64,000 bases of DNA from Enterobacter sp. ENT03 (GTDB lineage Bacteria; Pseudomonadota; Gammaproteobacteria; Enterobacterales; Enterobacteriaceae). Below, piece by piece: positions 11,749 to 23,131 of this stretch. The position numbers and the translations under genes were made by a program. The notes below the pieces were generated by a model. The model searched no databases. It had not been told where the DNA came from and saw only the letters and a list, made by a program, of their open reading frames with translations. The DNA is taken from the NCBI RefSeq assembly GCF_019218745.1, contig NZ_JAHUXA010000013.1:62001-126000 (forward strand). The letters are read 5' to 3'. Position 1 is the stretch's first letter. Each line of letters begins with the position of its first letter.

Positions 11749-13551
11749 TTAGCGGTCCACATCTGACATAACAAAATCGATACTACCCAGATAGACGATA
11801 AGGTCAGATACCAGGCTGCCGCGGATCACCGATGGGATCTGCTGCAAATGCGGGAAGCTTGGCGTACGCACACGGGTGCGGTAGCTCATGGTGCTGCCGT
11901 CGCTGGTCAGGTAGTAACTGTTAATACCCTTGGTTGCCTCAATCATCTGGAAGGATTCGTTGGCCGGCATGACCGGACCCCAGGAAACCTGCAGGAAGTG
12001 AGTAATCAGGGTTTCGATATGTTGCAGCGTGCGCTCTTTCGGCGGCGGCGTCGTCAGCGGGTGATCCGCTTTGAACGGGCCTTCCGGCATGTTATTGAGG
12101 CACTGCTCAAGGATGCGCAGGCTCTGGCGCAGCTCTTCAACTTTCAGCAACACGCGGGTGTAGCTGTCACTGACGCCACCGCCCACCGGCACTTCAAAGT
12201 CGAAGTTTTCATAACCAGAATACGGACGCGCCTTACGCACGTCGAAGTTGATGCCGGTCGCACGCAGGCCCGCACCAGTGGTGCCCCACTCCAGCGCTTC
12301 TTTCGCGCCGTAAGCGGCCACGCCCTGGGAGCGGCCTTTCAGGATGGTGTTACGCAGCGCGGCTTTCTCGTAAGAAGCCAGGCGCTTCGGCATCCAGTCG
12401 AGGAATTCACGCAGCAGGCGATCCCAGCCGCGCGGCAGATCGTGCGCCACGCCGCCAATACGGAACCAGGCCGGGTGCATACGGAAACCGGTGATCGCTT
12501 CTACCAGATCATAGATTTTCTGACGATCGGTAAAGGCGAAGAATACCGGCGTCATCGCGCCCACGTCCTGGATAAAGGTCGAGATATACAGCAGATGGCT
12601 GTTGATGCGGAACAGCTCGGAGAGCATTACGCGGATCACATCCACGCGCTCAGGCACTTTAATGCCTGCCAGTTTCTCAACGGCCAGCACGTAAGGCATT
12701 TCGTTAACGCAGCCGCCGAGATATTCGATACGGTCGGTGTACGGAATGTAGCTGTGCCAGGACTGGCGCTCGCCCATTTTTTCGGCACCACGATGGTGGT
12801 AACCAATATCCGGTACGCAATCGACGATCTCTTCACCGTCGAGCTGCAGGATGATTCGGAATGCACCGTGCGCAGACGGGTGGTTAGGACCGAGGTTGAG
12901 GAACATGAAGTCCTCGTTTTCGGTACCACGTTTCATGCCCCAGTCTTCCGGCTTGAAGGTCAGCGCTTCCATCTCCAGATCCTGTTTCGCTTTGGTCAGC
13001 TCAAAGGGATCGAATTCGGTGGCGCGCGCCGGGTAGTCTTTACGCAGCGGGTGGCCGGTCCACGTCTGCGGCATCATGATGCGCGTCAGGTGCGGGTGGC
13101 CTTCGATATTGATACCGAACATTTCCCAGGTTTCACGCTCATACCAGTTGGCGTTCGGGAAAAGTTTGGTGAACGTTGGCACATTCAGATCGTTTTCTGA
13201 CAGCGCGACCTTCAGCATAATATCGCGGTTGCGATCGAAGGAAATCAGATGATAGAAAACGGAAAAATCCGCGGCGGGTAACCCGTCACGGTGAGTGCGC
13301 AGACGTTCGTCCATGCCGTGTAAATCGAACAGCATGACGTACGGTTTCGGCACTTTCTTTAAGAAATCGCCAACTTCCAGCAATTGCTCACGCTTCACCC
13401 AAACAACGGGTACCCCGGTGCGGGTCGCCTGAACGGTAAAGGCATCCGGCCCAAAACGGTTGCGCAGTTCGCCGATGATCGGGTCATCGAGATGGTCCCT
13501 GGTCTGCCATGCGGCGTCTTGCGCGGTTAAGTCGGTCATATTGTTCACCAT
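11749..13551 (-). CDS. nuoC: NADH-quinone oxidoreductase fused subunit C/D
   Basis: Fusion of the 30-kDa (NuoC) and 49-kDa (NuoD) subunits of complex I, the arrangement normal for enterobacteria; NuoD forms part of the quinone pocket. The product has 600 residues starting [15 protein letters not shown]; a second ATG four codons in (MTDLT) is also possible. The C part contains [10 protein letters not shown] and ends near residue 190; the D part contains [13 protein letters not shown] and [20 protein letters not shown]. The fusion joint is continuous, with no stop or frameshift. Confidence 0.98.
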   Translation of the reverse strand: MVNNMTDLTAQDAAWQTRDHLDDPIIGELRNRFGPDAFTVQATRTGVPVVWVKREQLLEVGDFLKKVPKPYVMLFDLHGMDERLRTHRDGLPAADFSVFYHLISFDRNRDIMLKVALSENDLNVPTFTKLFPNANWYERETWEMFGINIEGHPHLTRIMMPQTWTGHPLRKDYPARATEFDPFELTKAKQDLEMEALTFKPEDWGMKRGTENEDFMFLNLGPNHPSAHGAFRIILQLDGEEIVDCVPDIGYHHRGAEKMGERQSWHSYIPYTDRIEYLGGCVNEMPYVLAVEKLAGIKVPERVDVIRVMLSELFRINSHLLYISTFIQDVGAMTPVFFAFTDRQKIYDLVEAITGFRMHPAWFRIGGVAHDLPRGWDRLLREFLDWMPKRLASYEKAALRNTILKGRSQGVAAYGAKEALEWGTTGAGLRATGINFDVRKARPYSGYENFDFEVPVGGGVSDSYTRVLLKVEELRQSLRILEQCLNNMPEGPFKADHPLTTPPPKERTLQHIETLITHFLQVSWGPVMPANESFQMIEATKGINSYYLTSDGSTMSYRTRVRTPSFPHLQQIPSVIRGSLVSDLIVYLGSIDFVMSDVDR

Positions 13552-13639
13552 TGCAAATGGTCCGTGGTGACTGTCGGGCGTGGCTTCGCGCTATTTGTTT
13601 TGATATGCGAAGGATCTCTCCACAGCCCGCAGGCGCAAA

Positions 13640-14314
13640 TTAAATCTCGTCAGGCGAACGCAGATTGGTTACAGCAATGCGTTCACCGCGTTTGCGCTCG
13701 CGCTCTGACTGCATGTTGGCGCGATAAACGCCCTGATCGCCAACCACCCACGAGAGCGGACGACGTTCTTTGCCAATCGATTCCTGCAGCAGCATCAGTG
13801 CTTGCATGTACGCTTCCGGGCGCGGCGGACAGCCAGGGATGTACACATCCACCGGGAGGAATTTATCAACGCCCTGCACGACCGAGTAGATGTCGTACAT
13901 GCCGCCTGAGTTCGCGCAAGCCCCCATGGAGATCACCCATTTTGGCTCAAGCATCTGGTCATAAAGACGCTGAATGACCGGGGCCATTTTGGTGAAAGGT
14001 GTGCCGGCGATGACCATCAGGTCAGCCTGACGCGGGGATGCACGCAGTACTTCAGCGCCAAAACGTGCCACGTCGTGCACCGCCGTAAAGGAGGTCACCA
14101 TTTCAACGTAGCAGCAGGACAGGCCAAAGTTATAAGGCCAGATTGAGTTTTTACGGCCCCAGTTGACCATATCGTGCAGGACATTTTCAAGCTTGCCCAT
14201 GAACACACTACGGTTCACTTCCTGCTCCAGGGGGTCTGTTACGATCTCCTGTTTTTGCAGGGGGTAACGGTCGTTCTCACCGTTAGGATCTATGCGGGTG
14301 AGCGTGTAATCCAT
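13640..14314 (-). CDS. nuoB: NADH-quinone oxidoreductase subunit B (cluster N2)
   Basis: Subunit carrying the terminal [4Fe-4S] cluster N2, which reduces the quinone. It has 224 residues (E. coli 220). The cluster ligands are Cys67-Cys68 (LSCCYVEM), Cys133 (MGACANSGG) and Cys162 (IPGCPPRPE), all present, including the unusual tandem cysteines. It lies between nuoA (15 bases) and nuoC (88 bases). Confidence 0.98.
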   Translation of the reverse strand: MDYTLTRIDPNGENDRYPLQKQEIVTDPLEQEVNRSVFMGKLENVLHDMVNWGRKNSIWPYNFGLSCCYVEMVTSFTAVHDVARFGAEVLRASPRQADLMVIAGTPFTKMAPVIQRLYDQMLEPKWVISMGACANSGGMYDIYSVVQGVDKFLPVDVYIPGCPPRPEAYMQALMLLQESIGKERRPLSWVVGDQGVYRANMQSERERKRGERIAVTNLRSPDEI

Positions 14315-14329
14315 CTTATTGCCTCGCGG

Positions 14330-14773
14330 TTAGCCTTGACGGTCAGTGTTACCGGTGATTTCAGGGTTCATGCGCTCGCGACGCGAACGCACAGGTGTCC
14401 AGTCCAGCGCGCCAATTCGCACCAGATAAAACAAACCCGCCAGTAGCACTAAAATGAAAATTGCGGCCTCGACAAAGCCGACCCAACCGCTTTCACGGAT
14501 AGAGGTTGACCATGCGTAGAGGTAGAGCGCTTCCACGTCAAAGATGACGAAGAACATCGCTACCAAATAGAATTTGGCAGACAAGCGCAGGCGCGCCGTG
14601 CCGACGGAATCGATACCCGATTCAAACGGCGTGTTCTTATGCCTGGCGCGAGCCCTTCCGCCCAAGAACCAGCCGCCTACCAACATCAGGCAGCACAGGC
14701 CTATAGCAACAATAAGAAAGATAGCGAATGCCCAGTGATGAGCGATAACTTCAGTGGATGTTGACATACGCAT
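14330..14773 (-). CDS. nuoA: NADH-quinone oxidoreductase subunit A
   Basis: First gene of the complex I operon. It encodes a 147-residue membrane subunit (ND3 homologue) with three helices and the conserved loop [10 protein letters not shown], which lies near the quinone site. The start [19 protein letters not shown] matches E. coli (MSMSTSTEV). All downstream nuo genes follow in the same direction with short gaps or overlaps, so transcription very likely begins in the AT-rich region to its right. Confidence 0.97.
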   Translation of the reverse strand: MRMSTSTEVIAHHWAFAIFLIVAIGLCCLMLVGGWFLGGRARARHKNTPFESGIDSVGTARLRLSAKFYLVAMFFVIFDVEALYLYAWSTSIRESGWVGFVEAAIFILVLLAGLFYLVRIGALDWTPVRSRRERMNPEITGNTDRQG

Positions 14774-15240
14774 TGCTTAACTCAAAAAGTAGCGCTGAAA
14801 CCTCTGCTCTTGTTGGCAGATGAACGCCACATCGATTTAAGGGAGGAACAAAAAAAACCATACATTTACTGTGCGTGGTGCTGTAGACAGTAAAATGATG
14901 TGGTTTTTTACTCCTTTCTATAACCTTTTGTCAACTTTAACAAAAGTTACCTCACATTAGTTTACATCAAAGACATTTCATTAACATTTAATGCCTTTTT
15001 ATTCTTCAGGACCAAAACACTTACGCCGTTTTTTCCCTGTTGAATCGTGTCCGTTGTGAGGTTTAACAAAAATTACCCTCTTATTTTGACAGGAATTCCC
15101 CAGGATTCCTCCCCCTAAATGGGAGTATTTTCTTGATCTGTGACACGCTTTTGTTAATTCATCCAAAAAAACAGCAACAAACTAGCGCTTTTTTTAACAT
15201 GAACTCTCGCTATTAATACGACTAATAGGTACAGGAAGAC
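14774..15240 (-). promoter_or_regulatory. nuo operon control region
   Basis: Non-coding, AT-rich DNA upstream of nuoA, about 470 bases, with many TTAAC/GTTAA half-sites, as expected for the long anaerobically controlled nuo promoter region known from E. coli (ArcA, NarL, IHF and Fis acting there). I can point to an ArcA-like site (listed separately) but cannot place the transcription start. The right-hand part also holds the possible upstream region of the small plus-strand ORF at 15247. Confidence 0.6.
14979..14993 (-). promoter_or_regulatory. ArcA-like box upstream of nuoA
   Basis: On the minus strand this reads CATTAAATGTTAATG, close to the ArcA consensus built from TGTTAA repeats. ArcA represses nuo in E. 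coli under oxygen limitation. The site lies about 210 bases upstream of the nuoA start. The assignment rests on motif similarity and context only. Confidence 0.4.
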
Positions 15241-15246
15241 AGAAAA

Positions 15247-15315
15247 ATGACAATGATTAACGTGATGATATATAGGGATATAAATGATGAATTGACGGGG
15301 AATCAGGCGGGATAG
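15247..15315 (+). CDS. candidate 22-residue small protein between nuoA and lrhA
   Basis: A short frame on the plus strand opens with ATG at 15247 (MTMINVMIYRD...) and stops with TAG at 15313. An AGGAAG Shine-Dalgarno match ends 8 bases before the ATG. Only 11 bases after the stop begins a hairpin followed by a run of T on the same strand (15327-15366), so ORF and terminator look like a single tiny transcription unit. There is no clear -35/-10 pair; TATTAAT at 15211 is the best -10 candidate. The peptide is rich in Met, Ile and Asp, with no membrane helix and no family I recognise. It could instead be a non-coding RNA or chance. Confidence 0.35.
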   Translation: MTMINVMIYRDINDELTGNQAG

Positions 15316-15326
15316 TGACATTTTTA

Positions 15327-15366
15327 AACCAAAGGCAGCAATATGGCCGCCTTTGGTTCATTTTTT
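15327..15366 (+). terminator. intrinsic terminator, plus-strand orientation
   Basis: A 10-bp stem (AACCAAAGGC / GCCTTTGGTT) with a 12-base loop is followed by CATTTTTT. The T-run is on the plus-strand side; in the minus direction (after lrhA) the stem is followed by TAAAAA, which is not a good terminator tail. It therefore best ends a rightward transcript arising in the nuoA-lrhA gap, although it may also slow lrhA read-through. Confidence 0.6.
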
Positions 15367-15402
15367 ATGATTACATTTTGTTACGAGTTAAAAAAAAGGG
15401 GT

Positions 15403-16341
15403 TTACTCGAAATCTGGCTCAACAATGAGAGGATCGCCTCCCTCGTGGGGAGTAGCCGTGGCGTATTGCCAGGGCGTATGGTAATTCTCCATCGCCTGGA
15501 AGACCACCTGTGCCAGTTCGTTTTTCGCCTGCGCATTGTGGCATAGCACATATTCGGTGTCGGCCAGTACAGGCAGACCATCGAATTGCCCCAGTACGCG
15601 CAAATCAGGACCCATCATTTCCACCGGACGGGCAGTAATGCCGAGTCCTGCTTTGACCGCCGCTTTTACTGCCGCGAGCGTGGAGGCAACATACGCCATA
15701 CGCCAGGGAATATCTGCTGCATTGAGAGTATGAATCACCGTGTCACGCAACGCGCTCGGCTCGTCCAGCAGCACCAGCGGCAGCGGATCGCCTTTTTGCA
15801 GCACATATTCAGCCGCGCAATACCAGTGGGTAGGAGAACGGCGTAGGGTCAGCGACTCAAACTGGGTTGGCCGGTAAGTACTTACTGCCAGATCCACCTC
15901 ATTATTTTCCAGCATGTCGAGAATAAAGGGCGTACGTTTCACGCGCACATCCAGCGCGATTTTCGGGTATACCGCGCTGATGCGGTTTAACAAAAACGGC
16001 AGAATAGTGTCTGCGGATTCGTCAGAGGCACCGATGGTTAGCACCCCCTGGATGTTACTGAACATCAAAGACGTACAGGCTTCATCATTGAAGCGCAGAA
16101 TTTTACGCGCATAGCCCAGCAACTGGATGCCATGCTCAGTTAACAATTTGTTGCGACCATGACGGGCAAAAAGCTCTTTGCCCACCAATTGCTCAAGCCG
16201 CTGCATTTGCTGGCTGACTGCTGATTGTGTACGACAAACTGCCGCCGCTGCCGCCGCGAAAGTGTTAAGATCGGCAACCGCAACAAAGGTTCTCAGCAGA
16301 TCGAGGTCGAGATTTAGTATCGGACGATTTGCATTTATCAT
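15403..16341 (-). CDS. lrhA: LysR-type transcriptional regulator LrhA
   Basis: DNA-binding regulator that in E. coli represses flhDC (flagella), type 1 fimbriae and rpoS translation pathways. It has 312 residues, equal to E. coli LrhA. The N-terminal winged helix-turn-helix covers about residues 11-70 ([20 protein letters not shown], then [17 protein letters not shown]), followed by a LysR substrate-binding domain. The middle and C-terminus differ more from E. coli than the N-terminus, which is usual. A long non-coding leader precedes it. Confidence 0.95.
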   Translation of the reverse strand: MINANRPILNLDLDLLRTFVAVADLNTFAAAAAAVCRTQSAVSQQMQRLEQLVGKELFARHGRNKLLTEHGIQLLGYARKILRFNDEACTSLMFSNIQGVLTIGASDESADTILPFLLNRISAVYPKIALDVRVKRTPFILDMLENNEVDLAVSTYRPTQFESLTLRRSPTHWYCAAEYVLQKGDPLPLVLLDEPSALRDTVIHTLNAADIPWRMAYVASTLAAVKAAVKAGLGITARPVEMMGPDLRVLGQFDGLPVLADTEYVLCHNAQAKNELAQVVFQAMENYHTPWQYATATPHEGGDPLIVEPDFE

Positions 16342-17232
16342 ATTTTTTCACTCCCAGGCGACCCGTATTCTGTAGCCCGGTATTTGCTGTGTTCGTAAGA
16401 AAGAAGTAATTCCATTTAAAACGCGCTTCCTGCAGTGACAAGCCTCATGTAAGAACCTGACGCAGTGTTGATCATCTAATTTACAGGCTGAACGGGTCAA
16501 TCCTGCTTATGGTGTTATTTTTGTCTGCTCATTCCATCATTGATATAAGTAGACAAACAATAATCAGTAAAATCTTTATCTCAATTTACGTTCACTTGCA
16601 ATTACAAGCGGGTCCAACAATAGATTCCGCAGAACAGCTTTTATTATCGATTACAAAATAAAATACTTTAATAACAACAAATTAAATTTTGTAATAGATA
16701 CGAAAGCCACCAAACCTCCGGCGTAACCGGCATTTGTGACAGCATCTTACCGCAAAAACCTTATATATATAAGTGTTATTGGGAATGTTCTGATGCTCAG
16801 CCGACCAGAGAGGTAGCTTAGACTTAATAATATTTACCGTCACCCTCATTTTTCAAACATAATATTAAATAAATATTAATTGATAAATTGATCATCCATT
16901 AATACCCCTAACCAATACTCATAAGCTTGTCAGGATGTGCAGGAACGCCCTGGCTGCGCCACTGATGTTGATATAGCAAGGCCGCCTCCACATAGCGCAA
17001 AGATCCTGTTATTTAGGTTTAGGAAAAATCAAAAGCTTAGCCATTAAATTAAACAGGAATATTAACTGGACAACTCACAACTTTCTCAGTGTTAAGCCCC
17101 ATCGACTGCAGGCCTCTGGCAGCAAAATCTTCTTCTGCCGGGACTTCTAAACTGCCCCCCGGCGGAGTACATTATTCCGTGCTGACTTCCATGGCAGGGA
17201 GTGGCCAATAACAGCTAAAAGGTCAAAGATTC
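16342..17232. promoter_or_regulatory. long lrhA-alaA divergent intergenic region
   Basis: An 891-base AT-rich gap between divergent lrhA and alaA. E. coli has a similarly long gap because lrhA has a long untranslated leader and self-regulates. I see no convincing longer ORF or RNA gene. A 13-codon ATG frame at 16935 and a GC-rich stretch around 17110-17165 near alaA are visible but unsupported. Promoters for both genes must lie here. Confidence 0.6.
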
Positions 17233-18447
17233 ATGTCACCCATCGAAAAATCCAGCAAGTTAGAGAACGTCTGTTACGACATACGTGGCCCGGTACTTAA
17301 AGAAGCGAAACGCCTGGAAGAAGAAGGCAATAAAGTTCTGAAGCTCAATATCGGCAACCCCGCGCCTTTTGGCTTTGAAGCCCCGGATGAAATCCTGGTT
17401 GACGTTATTCGTAATCTCCCGACCGCACAGGGGTATTGCGATTCCAAGGGGCTGTACTCCGCCCGTAAAGCGATCATGCAGCATTACCAGGCGCGCGGCA
17501 TGCGCGACGTCACCGTTGAAGATATTTATATCGGCAACGGCGTGTCTGAACTTATCGTGCAATCTATGCAGGCACTGCTGAACAGCGGCGATGAAATGCT
17601 GGTGCCGGCCCCGGACTATCCGCTATGGACCGCCGCCGTCGCGCTCTCCAGCGGTAAGGCCGTGCACTATATCTGTGACGAATCCTCGGACTGGTTCCCG
17701 GATCTCGACGACATTCGTGCGAAAATCACGCCCCGCACCCGCGGCATCGTCATTATCAACCCCAACAACCCGACCGGCGCGGTCTATTCAAAGGAACTGC
17801 TGCTGGAGATTGTCGAAATCGCCCGTCAGCATAACCTGATCATTTTCGCCGATGAGATCTACGACAAAATTCTCTATGACGATGCAGAGCACCACTCTAT
17901 CGCCCCGCTGGCGCCGGATCTGCTGACCATTACCTTTAATGGCCTGTCCAAAACCTATCGCGTGGCGGGTTTCCGTCAGGGCTGGATGGTGCTGAATGGC
18001 CCGAAAAAACACGCCAAAGGCTATATCGAAGGACTGGAGATGCTGGCGTCAATGCGCCTGTGCGCTAATGTGCCAGCGCAGCATGCAATCCAGACCGCAC
18101 TCGGCGGCTATCAGAGTATCAGCGAGTTTATTGTGCCGGGTGGTCGCCTTTACGAGCAGCGTAACCGCGCGTGGGAGCTGATCAACGAGATCCCTGGCGT
18201 CTCCTGCACGAAGCCGAAGGGCGCGCTCTACATGTTCCCGAAAATTGATGCGAAACGCTTCAATATTCATGATGACCAGAAAATGGTGCTCGATTTCCTG
18301 TTACAGGAAAAAGTGCTGCTGGTGCAGGGAACGGCGTTTAACTGGCCATGGCCGGATCATGTGCGCATCGTGACGCTGCCACGCCTCGACGATCTGGAAA
18401 TGTCCATCACACGCTTTGGGCGCTTCCTTTCGGGTTACCACCAGTAA
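17233..18447 (+). CDS. alaA: glutamate-pyruvate aminotransferase AlaA
   Basis: PLP-dependent class I/II aminotransferase, the main enzyme making alanine from pyruvate and glutamate in E. coli (formerly yfbQ). The 404-residue cytoplasmic product shows the substrate loop [11 protein letters not shown] at about residue 176, the PLP-binding FADEIYDKI at 205 and the Schiff-base lysine Lys240 in [16 protein letters not shown]. Length is one residue short of E. coli. yfbR follows after 80 bases on the same strand, so the two are probably co-transcribed. Confidence 0.97.
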   Translation: MSPIEKSSKLENVCYDIRGPVLKEAKRLEEEGNKVLKLNIGNPAPFGFEAPDEILVDVIRNLPTAQGYCDSKGLYSARKAIMQHYQARGMRDVTVEDIYIGNGVSELIVQSMQALLNSGDEMLVPAPDYPLWTAAVALSSGKAVHYICDESSDWFPDLDDIRAKITPRTRGIVIINPNNPTGAVYSKELLLEIVEIARQHNLIIFADEIYDKILYDDAEHHSIAPLAPDLLTITFNGLSKTYRVAGFRQGWMVLNGPKKHAKGYIEGLEMLASMRLCANVPAQHAIQTALGGYQSISEFIVPGGRLYEQRNRAWELINEIPGVSCTKPKGALYMFPKIDAKRFNIHDDQKMVLDFLLQEKVLLVQGTAFNWPWPDHVRIVTLPRLDDLEMSITRFGRFLSGYHQ

Positions 18448-18527
18448 AACGCGCACGGGGGAAGTTTGCATCTTCCCCCGCTCTGCGGGCACAATGGATT
18501 TTCGTTGTTGCCACCGACAGGTTACCC

Positions 18528-19127
18528 ATGAGTCAAAGTCATTTCTTCGCCCATCTCTCCCGTCTGAAATTAATCAATCGCTGGCCACTGATGCGCAATG
18601 TACGCACGGAAAACGTCTCGGAGCACAGCTTACAGGTGGCGATGGTTGCCCATGCGCTGGCGGCGATCAAAAACCGCAAATTCAACGGCAACGTCAACGC
18701 CGAACGCATCGCCCTGCTGGCGATGTATCACGACGCGTCGGAAGTGCTGACCGGCGATCTTCCGACCCCGGTTAAATACTTCAATTCGCAGATCGCTCAG
18801 GAATACAAAGCGATTGAGAAGATCGCCCAGCAAAAGCTGGTGGATATGGTGCCGGAAGAGCTGCGCGATATTTTTGCGCCGCTGATTGACGAACACCAGT
18901 ACAGTGAAGAAGAAAAGCTGATCGTGAAACAGGCAGATGCCCTGTGCGCCTACCTGAAATGCCTGGAAGAGCTGTCTGCCGGCAATAATGAATTTTTGCT
19001 GGCGAAGACGCGGCTGGAAAAAACCCTCGCCGCGCGACGCAGCGAGGAGATGGATTATTTTATGGCGGTCTTTGTGCCGAGTTTTCAGCTGTCGCTGGAT
19101 GAGATCAGCACGGACTCGCCGTTGTAG
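18528..19127 (+). CDS. yfbR: 5'-deoxynucleotidase YfbR
   Basis: HD-domain phosphohydrolase that removes phosphate from deoxyribonucleoside 5'-monophosphates, acting in dTMP supply and nucleotide turnover. The start at 18528 ([19 protein letters not shown]) gives 199 residues, the family length; the frame is open further upstream but that part overlaps alaA. The metal ligands are visible in [14 protein letters not shown] (His33) and [12 protein letters not shown] (His68, Asp69). Confidence 0.95.
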   Translation: MSQSHFFAHLSRLKLINRWPLMRNVRTENVSEHSLQVAMVAHALAAIKNRKFNGNVNAERIALLAMYHDASEVLTGDLPTPVKYFNSQIAQEYKAIEKIAQQKLVDMVPEELRDIFAPLIDEHQYSEEEKLIVKQADALCAYLKCLEELSAGNNEFLLAKTRLEKTLAARRSEEMDYFMAVFVPSFQLSLDEISTDSPL

Positions 19128-19133
19128 CGCTCT

Positions 19134-19160
19134 TGCCCGGCGGCACTGCGCTTGCCGGGC
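19134..19160. repeat. REP-like palindrome / bidirectional terminator
   Basis: The stem GCCCGGCGGC...GCGCTTGCCGGGC lies between the convergent genes yfbR and yfbS. It belongs to the same REP family as the elements at 26562, 57876 and 62707. In a convergent gap this short it probably also ends or protects both transcripts. Confidence 0.6.
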
Positions 19161-19183
19161 TTACATTTTTGCCGGACTTACCG

Positions 19184-21016
19184 CTAAAACGGAAATAACA
19201 CCGGGATCAGTACCACGCATACCACCATCACAATCAACGTGAAGGGCACGCCAATCTTCACAAAATCACTGAACTTATAATTACCCGGCCCCAGCACTAA
19301 GGTATTTACCGGCGACGATACTGGCGTCATAAAGGCTGCCGATGCCGCCATGGCCACCATCATGGCAAAGGGGTATGGCGATAATTCCATGGATTTCGCG
19401 GTTGCCAGCGCGATAGGCGCCATCAGTACTGCCGTAGCAGTATTGGAGATAAACAGGCCAATGGTCGCGCACAGCACAAACAGGCAGAGCAGCATCATGT
19501 GCGGTCCGTAGCCGCCGCCGAACTGCATCAGCCCTTTCACCGCCAAATCCACGCCGCCGGTTTTTTGTAACGCCAGCGCAAAGGGCATCATGCCGACGAT
19601 AAGAATAATGCTCGGCCAGTGAATGGCTTTCCAGGCACTTTCCGCGTCAATACAGCGGAACTTACCCATCAGCAGGCAGGCAATAATAGCCGCGATGGGG
19701 TTGGGGATCTCATCGGTCAGCATCAGGGCGATCATCAGTACCAGACAAAAAATGGCATGAGGGGCCTGACTGTGGGCTGGCGACGCATCGCTCTCCTCAG
19801 CGGGCATGTTCAGCACCACAAAGTCGCGGCCCTGCTGCCCCAGCGCGGAAATCAGCTTCCAGTTGCCGATCACCAGGAAAATATCGCCCAGCGCCAGTGG
19901 TTCATCGACGATCGCACCATCAATAGCGCTGCCGTCACGCTTGATGCCCACTACGTTCAGGCCGTAGCGGCTGCGAAAGCCGATTTCGCGCACCGTTTTG
20001 CCAATCAGCTCGGAATTGGGGATCAACGACACTTCCGCCATGCCAACATCAAGGGCCTGGTCGGAAAAGTATTCGCCACGCAGGATCATCGGCTCCAGCT
20101 GTTGCTCGCTGCAAAACTCGCGCAGGTCGACATCCGAAGCTGACATATCGATCAGCAACACGTCGCGGGCGCGAAATTCAGACACGCCGTTGACGTTGAC
20201 CATCACGCGACGAAAATGCCGCCAGCGTTCCACGCCAATAACGTTCGCGCCGTAGCGTTCGCGCAGTTTGAGATCGTCCAGTCGCTGACCGATCATTGGC
20301 GAGCCGGGGCGGATCGCCAGACGCCGCGCCCGCCCGGTCAGACGATACTCTTTGATCAGGTCACGAAAGGTGCGCTGCTTCCAGCCATCGCGCTGATGCT
20401 CATGCTGCTCACCTTTCAGCGCAAAGCGCATCACCAGCATGTACAGGATGCCCAATCCCAGGATCACCAGCCCCAGCGGCGTGACGCTGAAAAAGTTAAA
20501 GCCCGGCAGCCCTTCGCGCAGTAGCTCGCTGTTCACCACCAGATTGGGCGGCGTGGCGACCAGCGTCATCATGCCGCTGATCAGTCCGGCGAAGCTGAGC
20601 GGCATCATCAGTCGGGATGGTGAGGTTTTCATGCGCATAGAGACGCTGAGCACGACGGGAATAAAAATGGCGACCACGCCGGTTGAACTCATAAACGCGC
20701 CGAGGCCCGCGACGGTGATCATCAGCATCACCAGCATTTTGGTTTCGCTGCTGCCAGCCACCTTGACCAGCCACGCGCCCATACTGGTGGCGACACCGGT
20801 ACGCACCAGGCCATCCCCCATCACGAAAAGCGCGGCGATAAGAATAACGTTAGGATCGCTGAAGCCAGAAAAAGCTTCGCTCAGCGTCAAGGTTCCACTG
20901 AGCACAAACGCGACGATCACCAGCAGCGCGACGGCGTCCATGCGGACCTTGCCGGTGGCAAAAAGTACAATGGCCACGCCCAGAAGGCTCAGAACCCAAA
21001 TTAATTCCCCGTTCAC
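19184..21016 (-). CDS. yfbS: putative SLC13-family transporter with two TrkA-C domains
   Basis: Inner-membrane transporter of the DASS/SLC13 group (ArsB/NhaD-like fold); its substrate is not established. It has 610 residues, equal to E. coli YfbS, starting at a GTG ([12 protein letters not shown]). About 200 residues of membrane helices are followed by two cytosolic RCK_C (TrkA-C) domains at roughly residues 210-380, then a second membrane half with [15 protein letters not shown] and [19 protein letters not shown]. It is transcribed after yfbT but separated from it by a terminator. Confidence 0.93.
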   Translation of the reverse strand: MNGELIWVLSLLGVAIVLFATGKVRMDAVALLVIVAFVLSGTLTLSEAFSGFSDPNVILIAALFVMGDGLVRTGVATSMGAWLVKVAGSSETKMLVMLMITVAGLGAFMSSTGVVAIFIPVVLSVSMRMKTSPSRLMMPLSFAGLISGMMTLVATPPNLVVNSELLREGLPGFNFFSVTPLGLVILGLGILYMLVMRFALKGEQHEHQRDGWKQRTFRDLIKEYRLTGRARRLAIRPGSPMIGQRLDDLKLRERYGANVIGVERWRHFRRVMVNVNGVSEFRARDVLLIDMSASDVDLREFCSEQQLEPMILRGEYFSDQALDVGMAEVSLIPNSELIGKTVREIGFRSRYGLNVVGIKRDGSAIDGAIVDEPLALGDIFLVIGNWKLISALGQQGRDFVVLNMPAEESDASPAHSQAPHAIFCLVLMIALMLTDEIPNPIAAIIACLLMGKFRCIDAESAWKAIHWPSIILIVGMMPFALALQKTGGVDLAVKGLMQFGGGYGPHMMLLCLFVLCATIGLFISNTATAVLMAPIALATAKSMELSPYPFAMMVAMAASAAFMTPVSSPVNTLVLGPGNYKFSDFVKIGVPFTLIVMVVCVVLIPVLFPF

Positions 21017-21055
21017 CCTATATCCTTATTTGTTGAGAGGGTATGAATTGTGCCA

Positions 21056-21081
21056 TAAAAAAGCCCCGTCGTGACGGGGCT
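21056..21081 (-). terminator. intrinsic terminator after yfbT
   Basis: Read on the minus strand, AGCCCCGTC ACGACGGGGCT is a strong GC-rich stem followed by six T. It lies 12 bases past the yfbT stop and before the yfbS start, so yfbS probably has its own promoter. Confidence 0.85.
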
Positions 21082-21092
21082 ATATCATGCGA

Positions 21093-21752
21093 TCAGGCGT
21101 TAATTTGTACATCAACGTCACCGTCAGGCCGCCGGGTAATAACCAGCGCCTCCAGGCTTTGCAGTACAAAATCGACCTCATCAAGACGCGGTGAGTTTTC
21201 CGGCGCGTTCACCGAAATGACATGACAACCCTCCGCCAGACCGGAAAGGATCCCGGCGGAGGCATCTTCCACCACCACGCAATTTTCTGCGGGCAGCCCC
21301 AGCAACTGCGCGCCCAGCAGATAAGCATCCGGCTCCGGTTTGCCGCGTTTCACCTGTTCGGCCGTGACAAACACCTTCGGCGACGGTAAACCCGCGGCCT
21401 GATGACGCGCGCGGGCTACCGGCATCGATCCCGAGGTGACAATCCCCCAGGGGATCTCCAGCGCGTCAAGATGCTTCAGCAACGCCACCGCGCCCGGCAG
21501 CGCAATAATACCGGTGGTATCGCTGGCTTCAATCCCTTCCAGACGCGTAAATTCCGCGGCGATCTCTTCTTCACTGCGCCCTTTCATAAAATGACGCAGC
21601 GACGTGATAGCCTGTTTGCCATGGATAAAATTCAGCACCTCATCGTGCGCGATGCCAAAACGGTCCGCCCAGTTACACCATGCGCGCTCAACGGCAGGCA
21701 GCGAGTCCACCAGCGTGCCATCCAGGTCAAACAGAAATCCTTTACACAGCAC
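21093..21752 (-). CDS. yfbT: HAD-superfamily sugar phosphatase YfbT
   Basis: Cytoplasmic haloacid-dehalogenase phosphatase that in E. coli acts on small sugar phosphates (also named HxpA). It has 219 residues, starting with GTG at 21752 after a GAGGA Shine-Dalgarno. Motif I is FDLDGTLVDS (Asp9, Asp11), motif II is VTSGS, the motif III lysine lies in KRGKPEPDAYL and motif IV is VVEDASAG. It starts 10 bases after yfbU ends, suggesting one operon. Confidence 0.93.
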   Translation of the reverse strand: MLCKGFLFDLDGTLVDSLPAVERAWCNWADRFGIAHDEVLNFIHGKQAITSLRHFMKGRSEEEIAAEFTRLEGIEASDTTGIIALPGAVALLKHLDALEIPWGIVTSGSMPVARARHQAAGLPSPKVFVTAEQVKRGKPEPDAYLLGAQLLGLPAENCVVVEDASAGILSGLAEGCHVISVNAPENSPRLDEVDFVLQSLEALVITRRPDGDVDVQINA

Positions 21753-21762
21753 AGGCAGTTCC

Positions 21763-22260
<498 letters not shown>

Positions 22261-22282
22261 TTACTCCTCATTACTTCACGGC

Positions 22283-22311
22283 AAAAAAAGAGGCACATAA
22301 ATTATGTGCCT
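22283..22311 (-). terminator. intrinsic terminator after yfbV
   Basis: On the minus strand AGGCACATAA / TTATGTGCCT forms a 10-bp stem followed by TCTTTTTTT. It lies 27 bases after the yfbV stop and ends that transcript before yfbU. Confidence 0.85.
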
Positions 22312-22337
22312 TCTTTATATGCGTAATCATGGGGGAA

Positions 22338-22793
22338 TTACAAATCATCCAGGAAAGTTTTATCCAGTTGTTTGAAGGCGCGCTTAAGCGTGTCAGCCAG
22401 CGCCTGATAGTCAGGTTTGCCTTCAACAGGTGCCAGCGCCTGGCCTGCGTCCTGGAGTTTGCCCCGAACTTCATAAAACCACTGGAGGATGGAAGGGGGT
22501 AGCGGCGTGACCGAACGTTTGCCCAGCCACCACAGGCCCTGCATCGGCAGGCTCAGCGCAAACAGCGCGGTCGCGACCGTAGGACCAAGCTGACCGCCAA
22601 GGGCGATCTGCCAGCAAAGGGTGAATACCGCAAGCGGCGGCATAAAGCGAATAGCGTAGCGCGTGGCGCGTATGGTGCGGTTTTCAACAAACAGCGGAGC
22701 GAGGCTCTTTTCCATGGGCCAGGTTTTCGCATAATGCTGTCCCCGACGAAACAAACTGAAAAAGCTCACGTGGCGATCTTCAGGTGCAGACAT
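22338..22793 (-). CDS. yfbV: UPF0208 membrane protein YfbV
   Basis: Inner-membrane protein of 151 residues with two adjacent hydrophobic segments ([19 protein letters not shown] and the stretch [19 protein letters not shown]) and soluble ends. E. coli YfbV has been reported to affect the structure of the Ter macrodomain, but its molecular action is unclear. It is divergent from ackA. Confidence 0.93.
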   Translation of the reverse strand: MSAPEDRHVSFFSLFRRGQHYAKTWPMEKSLAPLFVENRTIRATRYAIRFMPPLAVFTLCWQIALGGQLGPTVATALFALSLPMQGLWWLGKRSVTPLPPSILQWFYEVRGKLQDAGQALAPVEGKPDYQALADTLKRAFKQLDKTFLDDL

Positions 22794-23131
22794 GGTATTA
22801 CCTCAACTTCACATATAAAGATTAAAAAATTTGTGCAAAACAACAACTGCTCGGGACAACGTTCAAAATATTTTGTCATACCACGCTGCTATCAGGTATC
22901 CTGTTTCAGCCTGATTTGGCCATAGTTGACGAACTTTATCTCGTCAATTTAATGAATATTATGCCACTGACTGAAATTTGCGCAAAATGGCATAAAATAA
23001 TCAGTATTCCCTTTCATCGTGCGAAAAAGTTAACTGAGCATGATGTTAATCATAAATGTCAGCGTCATCATACGCTACGCTGTGAGGCCAACTGACGTTT
23101 TTTTAGCCACGTATCAATAATAGGTACTTCC
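22794..23131. promoter_or_regulatory. yfbV-ackA divergent promoter region
   Basis: A 338-base gap with no ORF worth calling. It is AT-rich, with two GTTAA half-sites near 23030 that could serve ArcA or FNR-type control known for ackA in E. coli, but no complete site is clear. Promoters for both flanking genes must lie here. Confidence 0.5.

Noticed and set aside
16935-16976. 13-codon leader peptide upstream of alaA
   Set aside because: It lies about 257 bases from alaA, has no attenuator-like stems next to it, and such short frames are common by chance.
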